From Paenilisteria newyorkensis (GTDB lineage: Bacteria > Bacillota > Bacilli > Lactobacillales > Listeriaceae), in contig NZ_JNFB01000039.1 of the NCBI RefSeq assembly GCF_000766145.1, positions 62,001 to 126,000 of the forward strand: a DNA stretch of 64,000 nt. The letters run 5' to 3'. The notes beneath the pieces are model-generated. The model did not search any database. It worked only from the letters and a program-made list of their open reading frames with translations, and had not been told where the DNA came from. Of this stretch, positions 1-8,829 are shown piece by piece (the stretch's first letter is position 1; each line of letters begins with the position of its first letter). The position numbers and the translations under genes are program-made.

Positions 1-560
1 ATATCGCTGGGAATGCGGCGTTAGTTGAATTGTGCGCGTATCGTCTAACAACACCTGGAATTGGTGCAGAGGCGGGAGCATCTCTATATAGTTTGCTGGA
101 GATGTATCAAGGCTTTTTCTTGGCACCGCACGTTGTTTCGCAAGCTGTTAAGGGAGCACGTTTTACAGCGGGAATCTTGGGCGCGTTTCAGGTGGAGACA
201 GATCCAACTTGGGATGCATCACGAACCGATTTGATTCAGAGTGTTTCTTTTCATAATCGCGAAAAAATGGTTGCCTTTGCTCAAGCGGTTCAAGGAGCAT
301 CGCCGATAAACGCGCATGTTGTTCCAGAAGAGGCGTATATGCCAGGGTATGAAAATGACGTTATCATGGCAGCGGGAACTTTTATTCAAGGAGCAAGCCT
401 GGAATTAACGGCAGATGGTCCAATTAGAGAGCCGTATCAGCTATATGTACAGGGTGGACTCACGTATGAGCATGTAAAATTAGTGGTGTTATCGGCAACG
501 AATCGGTTGATTGAGCAGAAACTTTTGTCGGTATCGCAAATAACATCAGGATGTAAATAA
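1..560 (+). CDS. ynbB: Methionine gamma-lyase-like protein (YnbB/aluminium resistance family), 3' part only
   Basis: The reading frame is open from the left edge to the TAA at 558-560, so the gene begins outside the window. The first visible residues (IAGNAALVELCAYRLTTPG) continue upstream of the TTG at 30, which is therefore not the start. The protein resembles the C-terminal part of YnbB-type PLP-dependent enzymes, annotated as methionine gamma-lyase or aluminium resistance proteins; the PLP lysine would lie upstream. The position directly before glnRA matches the ynbB-glnR-glnA order of Bacillus. The true substrate of this family is uncertain. Confidence 0.8.
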   Translation, partial: IAGNAALVELCAYRLTTPGIGAEAGASLYSLLEMYQGFFLAPHVVSQAVKGARFTAGILGAFQVETDPTWDASRTDLIQSVSFHNREKMVAFAQAVQGASPINAHVVPEEAYMPGYENDVIMAAGTFIQGASLELTADGPIREPYQLYVQGGLTYEHVKLVVLSATNRLIEQKLLSVSQITSGCK

Positions 561-564
561 ATTC

Positions 565-599
565 AAAAAAACAGCAAAAATATTTTTTGTTGTTTTTTT
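565..599 (+). terminator. Weak intrinsic terminator after the YnbB-like gene
   Basis: An AT-rich hairpin (arms about 568-580 and 584-597, with G-U pairs) directly follows the stop codon and ends in a run of T. It separates the YnbB-like gene from glnRA. Confidence 0.55.
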
Positions 600-640
600 A
601 TATTTCATGGTAACCGTTGATACGTAAGGTTTTTAGTGTA

Positions 641-691
641 TGTCAGATAATCTGACATAAATTTGACAAATGATATCACATACATTATAAT
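641..691 (+). promoter_or_regulatory. glnRA promoter with GlnR operator
   Basis: TGTCAGATAATCTGACA at 641-657 fits the GlnR/TnrA box TGTNA-N7-TNACA exactly. A second, imperfect copy at 664-680 (TGACA-N7-TCACA) overlaps the -35 element. The promoter is TTGACA (663-668), a 17-bp spacer and TATAAT (686-691). Two operators, one over the -35, is the arrangement known for B. subtilis glnRA, so feedback repression by GlnR with glutamine-bound GlnA is inferred. Confidence 0.9.
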
Positions 692-738
692 GCAACTAAC
701 ATATGAAAAATATAGAGTTTTGAAAGGGGTAAATTGTC

Positions 739-1107
739 GTGAGTGAAAAAGAAATTAGAAGATCGATGCCTCTTTTCCCGATAGGTCCTGTCATGAAATT
801 AACAGATCTTACTGCGCGACAAATTCGTTATTACGAGGATCAAGGATTAATACACCCAGCAAGAAATCAAGGGAATCATCGACTGTATTCGCTACAGGAC
901 ATCGATATACTGCTTGAGATTAAAGATTATTTGAATGATGGTCTGAATATTGCGGGAATTAAAAAAATGTACCAAATGCAGCAGGATGAACAGAAAACAC
1001 CGCTCACTGATGAGGATGTACGTAAGATTTTGCGAAAAGAGATGCAGCAAGCTGGTCGATTCGTGAAACAAGATGCCTCTGGAAAGCAACAATTACCAAG
1101 GTTTTGA
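739..1107 (+). CDS. glnR: Nitrogen-regulatory MerR-family repressor GlnR
   Basis: This 122-residue protein has an N-terminal MerR-type winged helix (about residues 14-82, with RQIRYYEDQGLI and NHRLYS) and a short C-terminal tail of the kind that senses feedback-inhibited glutamine synthetase in Bacillus. It starts with GTG at 739 behind GAAAGGGG. It represses its own operon and other nitrogen genes under nitrogen excess, by family knowledge. It is followed after 58 bp by glnA, and its own operator lies upstream at 641-680. Confidence 0.95.
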   Translation: MSEKEIRRSMPLFPIGPVMKLTDLTARQIRYYEDQGLIHPARNQGNHRLYSLQDIDILLEIKDYLNDGLNIAGIKKMYQMQQDEQKTPLTDEDVRKILRKEMQQAGRFVKQDASGKQQLPRF

Positions 1108-1165
1108 CACAAGGTATTTACTTTAAAAAAGTTTATATAATATCAATTATTGGGAGGATTTAATT

Positions 1166-2500
1166 ATGACATCGTATACTAAAGAAGACATTTTTCGCTT
1201 CGCAGACGAACAAAATGTGAAATTCATCCGCTTGCAATTCACGGATATCCTAGGAATCATTAAGAACGTGGAAATTCCCGTAAGCCAACTAGGCAAAGCA
1301 TTGGATAACAAAATGATGTTTGATGGCTCCTCTATTGAAGGATTTGTACGTATTGAAGAGTCTGACATGTACTTATTCCCAGATCTTGCTACATGGGTTG
1401 TGTTCCCTTGGACAGCAGAAAAAGGGAAAGTGGCGCGGTTGATTTGTGATATTTATAATCCGGACGGAACAATTTTTGCGGGGGATCCTCGTGCTAACTT
1501 AAAACGTGTATTAGCCGAAATGCATGACTTAGGATTTACAGATTTTAACTTAGGACCAGAACCCGAATTTTTCCTTTTCAAACTAGATGAGAAGGGTAAA
1601 CCAACGCTTGAATTGAACGACAACGCTGGTTACTTTGACTTAGCACCAACCGATTTGGGTGAAAATTGTCGTCGTGATATTGTATTAGAATTAGAAGAAA
1701 TGGGTTTTGAAATTGAAGCGAGCCACCATGAAGTAGCTCCAGGGCAACACGAAATCGATTTCAAATATGAAGATGCCGTTACAGCATGCGATAATATCCA
1801 AACATTCAAATTAGTCGTAAAAACAATTGCTCGTAAGCACGGTTTGCACGCGACGTTCATGCCAAAACCGTTGTTCGGCGTGAATGGATCGGGGATGCAT
1901 TTCAATATGTCGCTGTTCAACAAGGACGGCAATGCGTTCTTTGATGCAGATGGCGAAGAGCAATTAAGTCAAACGGCGTATTATTTCTTAGCGGGCATGT
2001 TAAAACACGCGAAAGGCTATACTGCGGTAACGAATCCGACCGTTAATTCATATAAGCGCTTAGTTCCTGGATATGAAGCGCCATGTTATATCGCTTGGTC
2101 TGGTAAAAACCGTAGCCCACTTGTTCGTGTACCAAGTTCTCGTGGATTGAGTACGCGTCTGGAGCTTCGTAGCGTCGATCCAGCAGCAAATCCATATCTA
2201 GCAATGGCTGTATTGCTTCGTGCTGGCTTAGATGGTATCAAGAACGAGCTTACTCCGCCGAAACCTGTGGATCGCAATATTTATGGCATGAATGAAGAAG
2301 AGCGTCACGCGCACGGTATTTTCGATCTTCCAGAAAGCCTAGCGTTAGCTTTAAAAGAACTTGCCACCGATGATATCGTTGTTGATGGTTTGGGCGAACA
2401 CATTCTGGAACATTTTGTGGAAGCTAAAACAATTGAATGTGATATGTTTAGAACCGCGGTTCACCAATGGGAACGTGATCAATACATGGAAATATATTAA
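1166..2500 (+). CDS. glnA: Glutamine synthetase type I (alpha class)
   Basis: The 444-residue length is typical of GSI-alpha. The enzyme condenses ammonia and glutamate with ATP to glutamine in the cytoplasm. Visible motifs are FDGSSIEGF near residue 52, the metal-binding [15 protein letters not shown], the ATP-binding [17 protein letters not shown] and [14 protein letters not shown]. The adenylylation insert of the beta class is absent, so control is expected through feedback inhibition and GlnR binding. ATG at 1166 follows GGGAGGA. It is second gene of the glnRA operon and ends at a strong bidirectional terminator. Confidence 0.97.
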   Translation: MTSYTKEDIFRFADEQNVKFIRLQFTDILGIIKNVEIPVSQLGKALDNKMMFDGSSIEGFVRIEESDMYLFPDLATWVVFPWTAEKGKVARLICDIYNPDGTIFAGDPRANLKRVLAEMHDLGFTDFNLGPEPEFFLFKLDEKGKPTLELNDNAGYFDLAPTDLGENCRRDIVLELEEMGFEIEASHHEVAPGQHEIDFKYEDAVTACDNIQTFKLVVKTIARKHGLHATFMPKPLFGVNGSGMHFNMSLFNKDGNAFFDADGEEQLSQTAYYFLAGMLKHAKGYTAVTNPTVNSYKRLVPGYEAPCYIAWSGKNRSPLVRVPSSRGLSTRLELRSVDPAANPYLAMAVLLRAGLDGIKNELTPPKPVDRNIYGMNEEERHAHGIFDLPESLALALKELATDDIVVDGLGEHILEHFVEAKTIECDMFRTAVHQWERDQYMEIY

Positions 2501-2510
2501 TATGTAAACT

Positions 2511-2548
2511 AAAAAAGTGTCACGCCGATAATGGTGTGACACTTTTTT
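2511..2548. terminator. Bidirectional terminator between glnA and lexA
   Basis: AAAAAAGTGTCAC and GTGACACTTTTTT form a 13-bp stem with a 12-nt loop. The A-run on one side and T-run on the other serve both the + strand glnA and the convergent lexA. Confidence 0.9.
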
Positions 2549-2550
2549 GT

Positions 2551-3165
2551 TTAGCGAATATCTCGGTACAAGCCAATGACTTTTCCTAAGATGGTAACAT
2601 TTCTTAAAAGAATTGGCTCTAAAGCATCATTCTCTGGCTGTAAACGGAAATGGCTAGATTCTCTAAAGAACCTTTTGCAAGTAGCTTCGTTGTCATCCGT
2701 CATTGCGACAACGATTTCGCCATTATTAGCGGAATTCTGTTGTCTTACAATCACTTTATCACCATTAAGAATACCTGCATTAATCATACTTTCGCCATCA
2801 ATTTCTAGCATAAATATCTCTGTTTCACCATTTGCCATATATTCAGGTAAAGGGAAGTATTCATCAATATTTTCAACAGCTGTAATAGGTATACCTGCTG
2901 TCACTTTACCAATAATAGGAATATTAATAACGTTTGGTGCTGCGATATCATCTTCCAAAGATAGGATTTCAATAGCTCTAGGTTTAGTTGGATCCCGGCG
3001 AATGAGCCCTTTTCCTTCAAGTCGTGCTAGGTGACCGTGGACTGTGGAGCTAGAGGCTAAACCAACTGCTTCACCGATTTCACGCACGGAGGGTGGATAA
3101 CCCTTGTCTTTTACTTCGGACTTGATAAAGTCGTAGATATCTTGTTGCCGTTTGGATAATTTCAT
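2551..3165 (-). CDS. lexA: SOS repressor LexA
   Basis: This 204-residue protein has an N-terminal winged helix and a C-terminal S24 self-cleaving domain. The cleavage bond is Ala90-Gly91 (KVTAGIP), the catalytic serine is Ser126 in DGESM and the lysine is Lys164. I chose the ATG at 3165 because GGGGTGA sits six bases upstream and because the [13 protein letters not shown] start fits the family; a GTG at 3183 would add six residues and overlaps the ribosome site. It represses SOS genes until RecA filaments trigger cleavage. It is divergent from yneA, with shared LexA boxes. Confidence 0.97.
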   Translation of the reverse strand: MKLSKRQQDIYDFIKSEVKDKGYPPSVREIGEAVGLASSSTVHGHLARLEGKGLIRRDPTKPRAIEILSLEDDIAAPNVINIPIIGKVTAGIPITAVENIDEYFPLPEYMANGETEIFMLEIDGESMINAGILNGDKVIVRQQNSANNGEIVVAMTDDNEATCKRFFRESSHFRLQPENDALEPILLRNVTILGKVIGLYRDIR

Positions 3166-3235
3166 TTGTTTCACCCCGTTCACTCTTTCATTACTTCTTT
3201 ATTAATCCCAGTATATCAAAGATTTTTTAGATATG

Positions 3236-3308
3236 CAAACAATTGTTCGTTTTTTATTGACATAACAGAACGAGTGTTCTATAATGAATAAAAAGCGAAC
3301 GTATATTC
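3236..3308. promoter_or_regulatory. lexA-yneA divergent control region with three LexA boxes
   Basis: The Bacillus/Listeria SOS consensus is CGAAC-N4-GTTCG. Three candidates are present: 3236-3249 (CAAACAATTGTTCG, one mismatch), 3268-3279 (GAACGAGTGTTC, perfect core) and 3297-3308 (GAACGTATATTC, one mismatch). The yneA promoter is TTGACA (3257-3262), 17 bp, TATAAT (3280-3285), so the perfect box lies inside the spacer, where LexA would block polymerase. Confidence 0.9.
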
Positions 3309-3324
3309 TTTTGGAGGGATAAAG

Positions 3325-3654
3325 ATGACTTTAAAATCTATTTGGGATCGGTATTATATTGCGATTATATTTATTATTACGTGTTTTGTTTTAGGTTTAG
3401 TATTAATGTTTGTGACAGTTAATCAGGCAAATTCTGATTATAATGAGGTCTATGTTGCTAGCGGGGATTCGATTTGGAGTTTAGCGGATGAGTACGCTGG
3501 TGATTATAAAATGAGCAAACAAGAGTTCGTAGCATGGGTCGAGAAAGAGAACCAGATAATCAACGGTAAATTGACAGCGGGTGAGACAATCACAATACCA
3601 GTTAAGAAAGGTAACACAGATATAGATCACTCTATTCAATTAGCAAATGAGTAA
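3325..3654 (+). CDS. yneA: SOS cell-division inhibitor YneA
   Basis: This 109-residue protein has one N-terminal transmembrane segment (residues 11-31) and an outside LysM-like domain (about 41-93, VYVASGDSIWSLADEYAG...ITIPV). In Bacillus and Listeria YneA delays septation during the SOS response and is quickly degraded. The ATG at 3325 follows GGAGGG. Control by LexA is evident from the boxes in its promoter. In Bacillus and, as I recall, L. monocytogenes the next gene is yneB or ynzC; here mscL has been placed in between. Confidence 0.92.
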   Translation: MTLKSIWDRYYIAIIFIITCFVLGLVLMFVTVNQANSDYNEVYVASGDSIWSLADEYAGDYKMSKQEFVAWVEKENQIINGKLTAGETITIPVKKGNTDIDHSIQLANE

Positions 3655-3668
3655 ATAGGACACAATGC

Positions 3669-3697
3669 TTTAAAAACCTCTGCTTTTCATGTAAAAT
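3669..3697 (+). promoter_or_regulatory. Likely mscL promoter
   Basis: TTTAAA (3669-3674), 17 bp, TAAAAT (3692-3697) lies between yneA and mscL. It allows mscL to be expressed independently of the SOS promoter. Confidence 0.5.
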
Positions 3698-3730
3698 AGT
3701 CGTTGATAATGAACAAGAAGGGGTTTTTCG

Positions 3731-4186
3731 ATGTTTAAAGATTTTAAAGCATTTATTTCGAAAGGAAATGCATTAGGTATGGCAATTGGTATTGTCATTG
3801 GCGCTGCGTTTACAAGTATTGTGAACTCGCTTGTAAATGATATTATCATGCCTCCATTAGGGCTACTAGTAGGTAATGTAGACTTTACGAATCTATTTAT
3901 CAGCTTAAATGGGACACATTACGATACACTAAAAGCTGCTCAAACTGCCGGAGCACCAACGATAAATTACGGTTTGTTTGTCAATAATGTTATCAGTTTT
4001 CTTATTATTGCTTTCTCGGTTTTTTTGATTATTAAAGTGGTAACAAAATATATTCCACTAGAACCGAAAAAGCCTGCTACGAAAGAGTGTCCTTATTGTT
4101 TGTCTGCTATTCCAGAGAAAGCGAGTAAATGCCCACAATGTACATCGGACTTGACTCAAGATGAGGAATCAGGATTATCAGTATAA
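3731..4186 (+). CDS. mscL: Large-conductance mechanosensitive channel MscL with C-terminal zinc ribbon
   Basis: This 151-residue membrane protein opens under membrane tension to release solutes after osmotic downshock. TM1 is about residues 15-43 and TM2 about 78-104, with the conserved N-terminus [20 protein letters not shown]. Past the usual end, a CPYC...CPQC pair (Cys120, 123, 134, 137) forms a short zinc-ribbon-like tail in place of the common acidic helix. I recall similar tails in some Gram-positive MscL proteins, so it is probably a real variant. The start is ATG at 3731 after AAGAAGGGG. Confidence 0.95.
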   Translation: MFKDFKAFISKGNALGMAIGIVIGAAFTSIVNSLVNDIIMPPLGLLVGNVDFTNLFISLNGTHYDTLKAAQTAGAPTINYGLFVNNVISFLIIAFSVFLIIKVVTKYIPLEPKKPATKECPYCLSAIPEKASKCPQCTSDLTQDEESGLSV

Positions 4187-4207
4187 TAGTAAACAAGGAG
4201 GAACATA

Positions 4208-4441
4208 ATGTTAGAGAAAGCGAAAATAGATCGAATTAACGAATTGTCGCACAAGAAAAAAGCAGGTACGATGACTGTTGATGAGAAGCTAGAACAAGAG
4301 GCACTTCGTCAAGAGTATATCAAGTCCTTTCGAAATCAAGTTCGTGATACGATTGAGCACACGACATTCATCGATCCGAATGGTGATGATGTAACGCCTG
4401 AAAAAATAAAACGAAAACGTGACGAGCGAAATAAGCTGTGA
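4208..4441 (+). CDS. ynzC: DUF896 protein YnzC
   Basis: This 77-residue protein has the DUF896 pattern: an N-terminal helical hairpin ([21 protein letters not shown], the last part of which is diagnostic), then [18 protein letters not shown] and a charged disordered tail. The family is small, cytoplasmic and of unknown function; in B. subtilis ynzC lies beside the SOS gene yneA. Here mscL separates them. The start is ATG at 4208 behind AAGGAGG, 21 bp after the mscL stop, so it is probably cotranscribed with mscL. Confidence 0.93.
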   Translation: MLEKAKIDRINELSHKKKAGTMTVDEKLEQEALRQEYIKSFRNQVRDTIEHTTFIDPNGDDVTPEKIKRKRDERNKL

Positions 4442-4486
4442 AGGAACTGGAGGGATTGGTATGTCTCTCCATTTCTTTATATTCAA

Positions 4487-4502
4487 TCGAACATTATCGA
4501 TC
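4487..4502. repeat. 16-bp perfect direct repeat, copy 1 (upstream of tkt)
   Basis: TCGAACATTATCGATC occurs here in the ynzC-tkt spacer and again, without mismatch, at 4643-4658 inside the tkt coding sequence, where it encodes part of IRTLSID. The copies are 156 bp apart. The repeat contains the palindrome ATCGAT. It could be a trace of a short duplication of the tkt 5' end or a regulatory site. Confidence 0.6.
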
Positions 4503-4604
4503 ATTTTAATGCATTTGTAAACAATTAGATATTTTTTAGTTGTGTAATAGTCTAGAAAGGATTATTATAGAGAGTAGTGACTAAAACAAGAGAGGATGTT
4601 TCAT

Positions 4605-6599
4605 TTGTTTGATAAAACGGATCAATTAGCAATTAATACTATTCGAACATTATCGATCGACGCAATTCAGAAAGCCAATTCTGGTCATCCAGGATTACCA
4701 ATGGGGGCTGCCCCAATGGCGTATGCATTATGGTCTAAAGTACTGAAGGCCAATCCAGCTAATTCACACTGGTTTAATCGCGACCGCTTTGTTCTTTCTG
4801 CAGGCCATGGTTCTATGTTGCTTTACAGCCTGTTACACCTTAGTGGCTATAAATTAGGATTAGAGGATTTGAAGCAATTCCGTCAATGGGATAGCAAAAC
4901 ACCTGGTCACCCTGAGGTTCATCATACGGATGGTGTAGATGCGACAACCGGTCCACTTGGACAAGGCATCGCGATGGCTGTTGGTATGGCGATGGCAGAA
5001 AGACATTTAGAAGCAATGTATAATAAAGATGGATTCCCAGTTGTGGATCACTATACATATGCATTATGTGGTGATGGCGATTTAATGGAAGGTGTGGCAT
5101 CGGAAGCTGCTTCCCTTGCTGGACATCAACAACTAGGCCGCTTGGTACTTTTATATGATTCTAATGATATTTCACTAGATGGTGATTTGGATAAATCATT
5201 TTCTGAAAGTGTAAAACAACGCTTTGAATCTTACGGTTGGGAACATTTGCTTGTTAAAGATGGCAATGATACAACTGAAATTTTAGCGGCTATCGAAAAA
5301 GCGAAACAAAATACATCGCAACCAACGATGATTGAAGTGAAAACAGTTATTGGTTTCGGTGCTCCAAACGAAGGAACAAGCAAGGTTCATGGCGCTCCAC
5401 TTGGTGCGGATGGCATTAAGGCTGCAAAAGCTGTATATGGTTGGGATTACGAAGAAGACTTCTACGTTCCAAGCGAAGTATATGATCGCTTTAAAGAGAC
5501 GATTGCGAAGCGTGGCGCTGAGGAAGAAGAAGCATGGAACACGATGTTTGCTTCTTATAAAGAGAAATTCCCAGAACTTGCGGCTCAATTAGAGCTTAGC
5601 TTGAATGAGGAACTTCCAGAAGGCTGGGACAAGGATTTACCTGTATATGGTGAGGATAAATCGCTTGCTAGCCGTGCGTCAAGCGGTGAAGTCATCAATG
5701 CTTTAGCTACTAAATTACCTCAATTATTTGGTGGATCTGCTGATTTAGCTGGTTCTAATAATACAAATATCGCAACAGATGGTGAGTTTACGAAAGCTAC
5801 ACCTGCTGATCGTAATATTTGGTTTGGTGTACGTGAGTTTGCAATGGGGGCTGCACTGAATGGTATGGCGCTACATTCTGGGCTTAAAGTTTACGGGGGA
5901 ACATTCTTCGTATTCTCTGATTACCTACGTGCAGCGATTCGCTTATCTGCGATTCAAAACCTACCAGTGAACTATGTGCTGACGCATGACAGTATCGCAG
6001 TTGGGGAAGATGGACCAACGCATGAGCCTGTAGAACAAATTGCTTCTCTTCGTGCAATGCCTGGTTTGACGTTACTTCGCCCAGCAGACGGGAATGAAGT
6101 TGTTGCGGCATGGAAAATTGCGATTCGCTCAACTAATCGTCCGACTGCTCTTGTGCTTACGCGTCAAAACTTACCAACATTGCCTAATTCTGCTAAATTG
6201 GCGGAAGAAGGCGTGGCTAAAGGAGCTTATGTATTGTCTCCAGCGAAGAAAGACGTGGCAGATGTACTTCTTTTAGCTACTGGATCAGAAGTTAATTTGG
6301 CTGTACAAGCACAAGCAAAACTTGCAAAAGATGGCATTGACGCATCTGTCGTTAGTATCCCATCATTTGACTTGTTTGAGCAGCAATCGGCGGAATATAA
6401 AGAGAGTGTTCTACCGAATGCGGTTCGTAAACGTGTATCTATCGAAATGGGCTCAACACTTGGTTGGGAACGTTACGTTGGTTTAGATGGTAAAACAATC
6501 GGAATTGACAAGTTTGGCGCTTCAGCACCAGGCGATACGATTATTAAAAACTATGGTTTCACTGTGGAGAATGTCGTTAACGCTGTGAAGTCTTTGTAA
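4605..6599 (+). CDS. tkt: Transketolase
   Basis: This 664-residue thiamine-diphosphate enzyme of the pentose phosphate pathway moves two-carbon units between sugar phosphates. Visible are the N-terminal [15 protein letters not shown], the ThDP-binding GDGDLMEG with downstream N, and the Pyr-domain [20 protein letters not shown] take the TTG at 4605 as start, with GAGAGG at 4590-4595 and the family start FDKTDQLAI; the in-frame ATG at 4596 leaves no spacing from that ribosome site. The gene stands between ynzC and yneF, an order I recall from other Listeria. Confidence 0.95.
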   Translation: MFDKTDQLAINTIRTLSIDAIQKANSGHPGLPMGAAPMAYALWSKVLKANPANSHWFNRDRFVLSAGHGSMLLYSLLHLSGYKLGLEDLKQFRQWDSKTPGHPEVHHTDGVDATTGPLGQGIAMAVGMAMAERHLEAMYNKDGFPVVDHYTYALCGDGDLMEGVASEAASLAGHQQLGRLVLLYDSNDISLDGDLDKSFSESVKQRFESYGWEHLLVKDGNDTTEILAAIEKAKQNTSQPTMIEVKTVIGFGAPNEGTSKVHGAPLGADGIKAAKAVYGWDYEEDFYVPSEVYDRFKETIAKRGAEEEEAWNTMFASYKEKFPELAAQLELSLNEELPEGWDKDLPVYGEDKSLASRASSGEVINALATKLPQLFGGSADLAGSNNTNIATDGEFTKATPADRNIWFGVREFAMGAALNGMALHSGLKVYGGTFFVFSDYLRAAIRLSAIQNLPVNYVLTHDSIAVGEDGPTHEPVEQIASLRAMPGLTLLRPADGNEVVAAWKIAIRSTNRPTALVLTRQNLPTLPNSAKLAEEGVAKGAYVLSPAKKDVADVLLLATGSEVNLAVQAQAKLAKDGIDASVVSIPSFDLFEQQSAEYKESVLPNAVRKRVSIEMGSTLGWERYVGLDGKTIGIDKFGASAPGDTIIKNYGFTVENVVNAVKSL

Positions 6600-6610
6600 G
6601 TAATAGATTG

Positions 6611-6661
6611 GAAGTGCAAGGTGAGGCGAGTTTTTCGCTAAATCATTTTGCACTTCTTTTT
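6611..6661 (+). terminator. tkt terminator
   Basis: GAAGTGCAA (6611-6619) pairs with TTGCACTTC (6648-6656), with a small inner hairpin in the loop, followed by TTTTTT. Confidence 0.8.
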
Positions 6662-6762
6662 AGGATAATGTGTTGTGTATACGTTGTGTTGATGGTATAA
6701 TGAGGCAGTTGTGATTTTTTAATGATAGCGAACTTTTATTGCTATAGAATATCGAAAAACTA

Positions 6763-6791
6763 TTGTTTTGGCCTGATAAATCAAGTACAAT
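6763..6791 (+). promoter_or_regulatory. yneF promoter
   Basis: TTGTTT (6763-6768), 17 bp, TACAAT (6786-6791), about 40 bp upstream of the yneF start. Confidence 0.6.
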
Positions 6792-6828
6792 AAAAGGGAT
6801 ATATTGTTTCGAGGAGGAGAAAGAGAAT

Positions 6829-7068
6829 ATGTTGTGGTATATACTTATCGGCATACTTTGCTTAATTGCTGGTTTGGCATTAGGATTTTTCATTGCAAGA
6901 AGATACATGATGACGTATCTGAAGAAAAACCCGCCAATCAATGAGCAAATGTTACAAATGATGATGGCCCAAATGGGAATGAAACCGTCACAGAAAAAAA
7001 TTAACCAAATGATGAACGCTATGGGTAAACAGCAAGAAAAAGAAGGCAAAGCGAAGAAGAAAAAATAA
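6829..7068 (+). CDS. yneF: Small membrane protein YneF (UPF0154)
   Basis: This 79-residue protein has one N-terminal transmembrane helix (about residues 3-25, with [20 protein letters not shown] following), then a Met/Gln-rich amphipathic region and a basic tail ending in KAKKKK. The pattern is that of the UPF0154/YneF family, whose function is unknown. The start is ATG at 6829 after GAGGAGG; longer in-frame versions run through the promoter and are rejected. The gene has its own promoter and terminator. Confidence 0.93.
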   Translation: MLWYILIGILCLIAGLALGFFIARRYMMTYLKKNPPINEQMLQMMMAQMGMKPSQKKINQMMNAMGKQQEKEGKAKKKK

Positions 7069-7129
7069 GATTAGGACGGGGTATTGCACGATTTACTTGT
7101 TCTAAATAGCTTAATTGATGGTATACTTG

Positions 7130-7179
7130 AAACACTTTTTGGGATTACGTTTGAGACGTGATTTTGAGAGGTGTTTTTT
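7130..7179 (+). terminator. Terminator after yneF
   Basis: AAACAC (7130-7135) pairs with GTGTTT (7171-7176); an inner stem ATTACGT/ACGTGAT forms within. A T-run follows. The rest of 7180-7307 shows only the leader of the next gene. Confidence 0.6.
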
Positions 7180-7307
7180 AGTTTCGAGTAATATTTGCAG
7201 AATATTTCGGGTTTTCCGAGCGTGTCGCAAGTAAAAGTGGTGCTAGAGTGGTAGAATAGGTTCATGCAGACGAGGCGGTATTTTTAATTGGAATTGGAGG
7301 CGTTGGA

Positions 7308-8489
7308 ATGAATGATAAGATAAAGGTTGAAGTTAAGCGAAACGAGGAGAAGATGGTTGCTTTTCGGAGGGATTTACATAGGAATCCGGAGTTGTCGTGG
7401 CAGGAGATTCGGACGACGAACCGGGTTGTGGCGGAGCTTGAGCGGATAGGCATTGCGTATCGGCGAATGGAGCCGACGGGGGTCGTGGCGGAGCTGGTTG
7501 GGAATAGGAATGGGAAAACGGTGGCGCTGCGTGCGGATATGGACGCGTTACCCGTGATGGAATTGAGCGAGGCGCTTTCTTACCGATCGGGAAATGATGG
7601 GAAAATGCATGCATGTGGGCACGATGCGCATACGGCGATGTTGCTTTGTGCGGCGGAAGCGCTGGTTGGTATTCAGGATGAGTTGGCTGGGACGGTGCGT
7701 TTTATTTTTCAGCCGGCGGAGGAGATTACGGAAGGTGCGGAGGCGATGATTCAGCAGGGTGCGATGCAGGGTGTGGATAATGTGTTCGGAATTCATATTT
7801 GGTCGCAGATGCCGACGCATGCCATTTCTTGTAATGCTGGGCCTGTTTTTGCGTCTGCGGATGTGGTTGAGATTAAGTTTACGGGACGTGGTGGGCATGG
7901 TGCGATGCCGGACGCTTGTATTGATGCGGCGGTGGTTGCTTCGGCTTTTGTGATGGGGGTTCAGGCGATTGTATCACGGGAAACGGACCCGCTTGAGCCA
8001 GCTGTTTTTACGATAGGGCGCATGGAGGCTGGGACGCGTTATAATGTGATCGCGGAGAATGCGGTTTTGGAGGGGACGGTTCGTTCGTTTCATCCGCGGG
8101 TTCGTGAAAAAATGGAGGCGGCGATTCGGCGTTATGCGGAACAGGTTGCGGCTACTTATGGTGCAACGGCGGAAGTGGATTATCGGTATGGGACGCATGC
8201 GGTGATAAATGAGGAACAGAGCGCGAACTTGGCGCAACGTGTGGTTACGAGTAGTTTTGGTGATGCGGTGCTTTATTCGGACCGACCAACGACGGCGGGC
8301 GAGGATTTTAGTTATTATTTGCAGGAGGCTCCTGGTTGTTTTGCGCTTGTTGGTGCTGGAAATCTGGAGAAGGATACGGAATGGGCGCATCATCATGGCC
8401 GTTTTAATGTGGATGAGGATGCGATGGTTTATGGCGCGGAACTCTACGCGCAGTATGCCTACACATATTTGACAGAGAATCCTGAATAA
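7308..8489 (+). CDS. M20D-family amidohydrolase (N-acyl amino acid or hippurate hydrolase type)
   Basis: This 393-residue metallopeptidase-fold enzyme contains ALRADMDALP, HACGHDAHTAM (metal ligands Cys103 and His105), QPAEE (Glu138/139) and HIW (His163), followed by a dimerisation lid domain and the late HHHGRFN. The Cys-x-His start of the metal site marks subfamily M20D, which cleaves N-acylated amino acids or amino acid conjugates in the cytoplasm. The exact substrate cannot be read from sequence. ATG at 7308 follows TTGGAGG. It is monocistronic. The coding strand is rich in G and T, like the following genes up to about 23 kb. Confidence 0.92.
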   Translation: MNDKIKVEVKRNEEKMVAFRRDLHRNPELSWQEIRTTNRVVAELERIGIAYRRMEPTGVVAELVGNRNGKTVALRADMDALPVMELSEALSYRSGNDGKMHACGHDAHTAMLLCAAEALVGIQDELAGTVRFIFQPAEEITEGAEAMIQQGAMQGVDNVFGIHIWSQMPTHAISCNAGPVFASADVVEIKFTGRGGHGAMPDACIDAAVVASAFVMGVQAIVSRETDPLEPAVFTIGRMEAGTRYNVIAENAVLEGTVRSFHPRVREKMEAAIRRYAEQVAATYGATAEVDYRYGTHAVINEEQSANLAQRVVTSSFGDAVLYSDRPTTAGEDFSYYLQEAPGCFALVGAGNLEKDTEWAHHHGRFNVDEDAMVYGAELYAQYAYTYLTENPE

Positions 8490-8509
8490 GGGTTCTTTGT
8501 CTGTCAAAT
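8467..8509. terminator. Inverted repeat at the end of the amidohydrolase gene
   Basis: ATTTGACAGA (8467-8476) pairs with TCTGTCAAAT (8500-8509), with further pairing inside; the stem spans the stop codon at 8487-8489. It is followed by A rather than T on the + strand, so its role as a + strand terminator is doubtful; it may act mainly as an mRNA 3' end. Confidence 0.45.
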
Positions 8510-8528
8510 AAAAAAATTATAAATATAC

Positions 8529-8557
8529 TTGAATCTTTGAAAGAAATCGGTTACACT
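8529..8557 (+). promoter_or_regulatory. Promoter of a short transcription unit
   Basis: TTGAAT (8529-8534), 17 bp, TACACT (8552-8557). The next 220 bp hold a strong ribosome site, a 32-codon ORF and a terminator. Confidence 0.55.
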
Positions 8558-8594
8558 AGTTCCTGTAAACAAATTTGAGAAGGAGGTAAGGACA

Positions 8595-8693
8595 ATGAAA
8601 AAGATAATTGGATTTGATGAGCGAACCATTATTGTAGGAGATAGCCTAAATTCGGCGTCCGTTATATCGAGGAAGAGGTACAGGCTTATTTGA
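8595..8693 (+). CDS. Small ORF (32 aa), unrecognised; possibly the 5' part of a frameshifted gene
   Basis: ATG at 8595 follows a strong AGGAGGT (8581-8587) and encodes MKKIIGFDERTIIVGDSL..., ending at TGA 8691-8693. I do not recognise it. If one base is skipped near 8652, translation would continue as GVRYIEEEVQAYLRA... in a frame open to about 8831, so this may be a degraded longer gene. Its own promoter (8529-8557) and terminator (8746-8779) argue that the transcript is real, whether as a small protein or a small RNA. Confidence 0.4.
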   Translation: MKKIIGFDERTIIVGDSLNSASVISRKRYRLI

Positions 8694-8745
8694 GGGCTGT
8701 TATGTGTACTTTTGTGGGATTATTTCGATATATATTTCCAAACAG

Positions 8746-8779
8746 TAATGGGCAGAGCAAGACGTGTCCGTTATTTTTT
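8746..8779 (+). terminator. Terminator of the short transcription unit
   Basis: TAATGGGC (8746-8753) pairs with GTCCGTTA (8766-8773) using two G-U pairs, then TTTTTT. It lies 50 bp upstream of the ABC transporter start. Confidence 0.6.
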
Positions 8780-8829
8780 ATGTCCAAAAACAGGAATAAA
8801 AAGGGTTTCAAAAGAAAAGAGGGTTGGGA

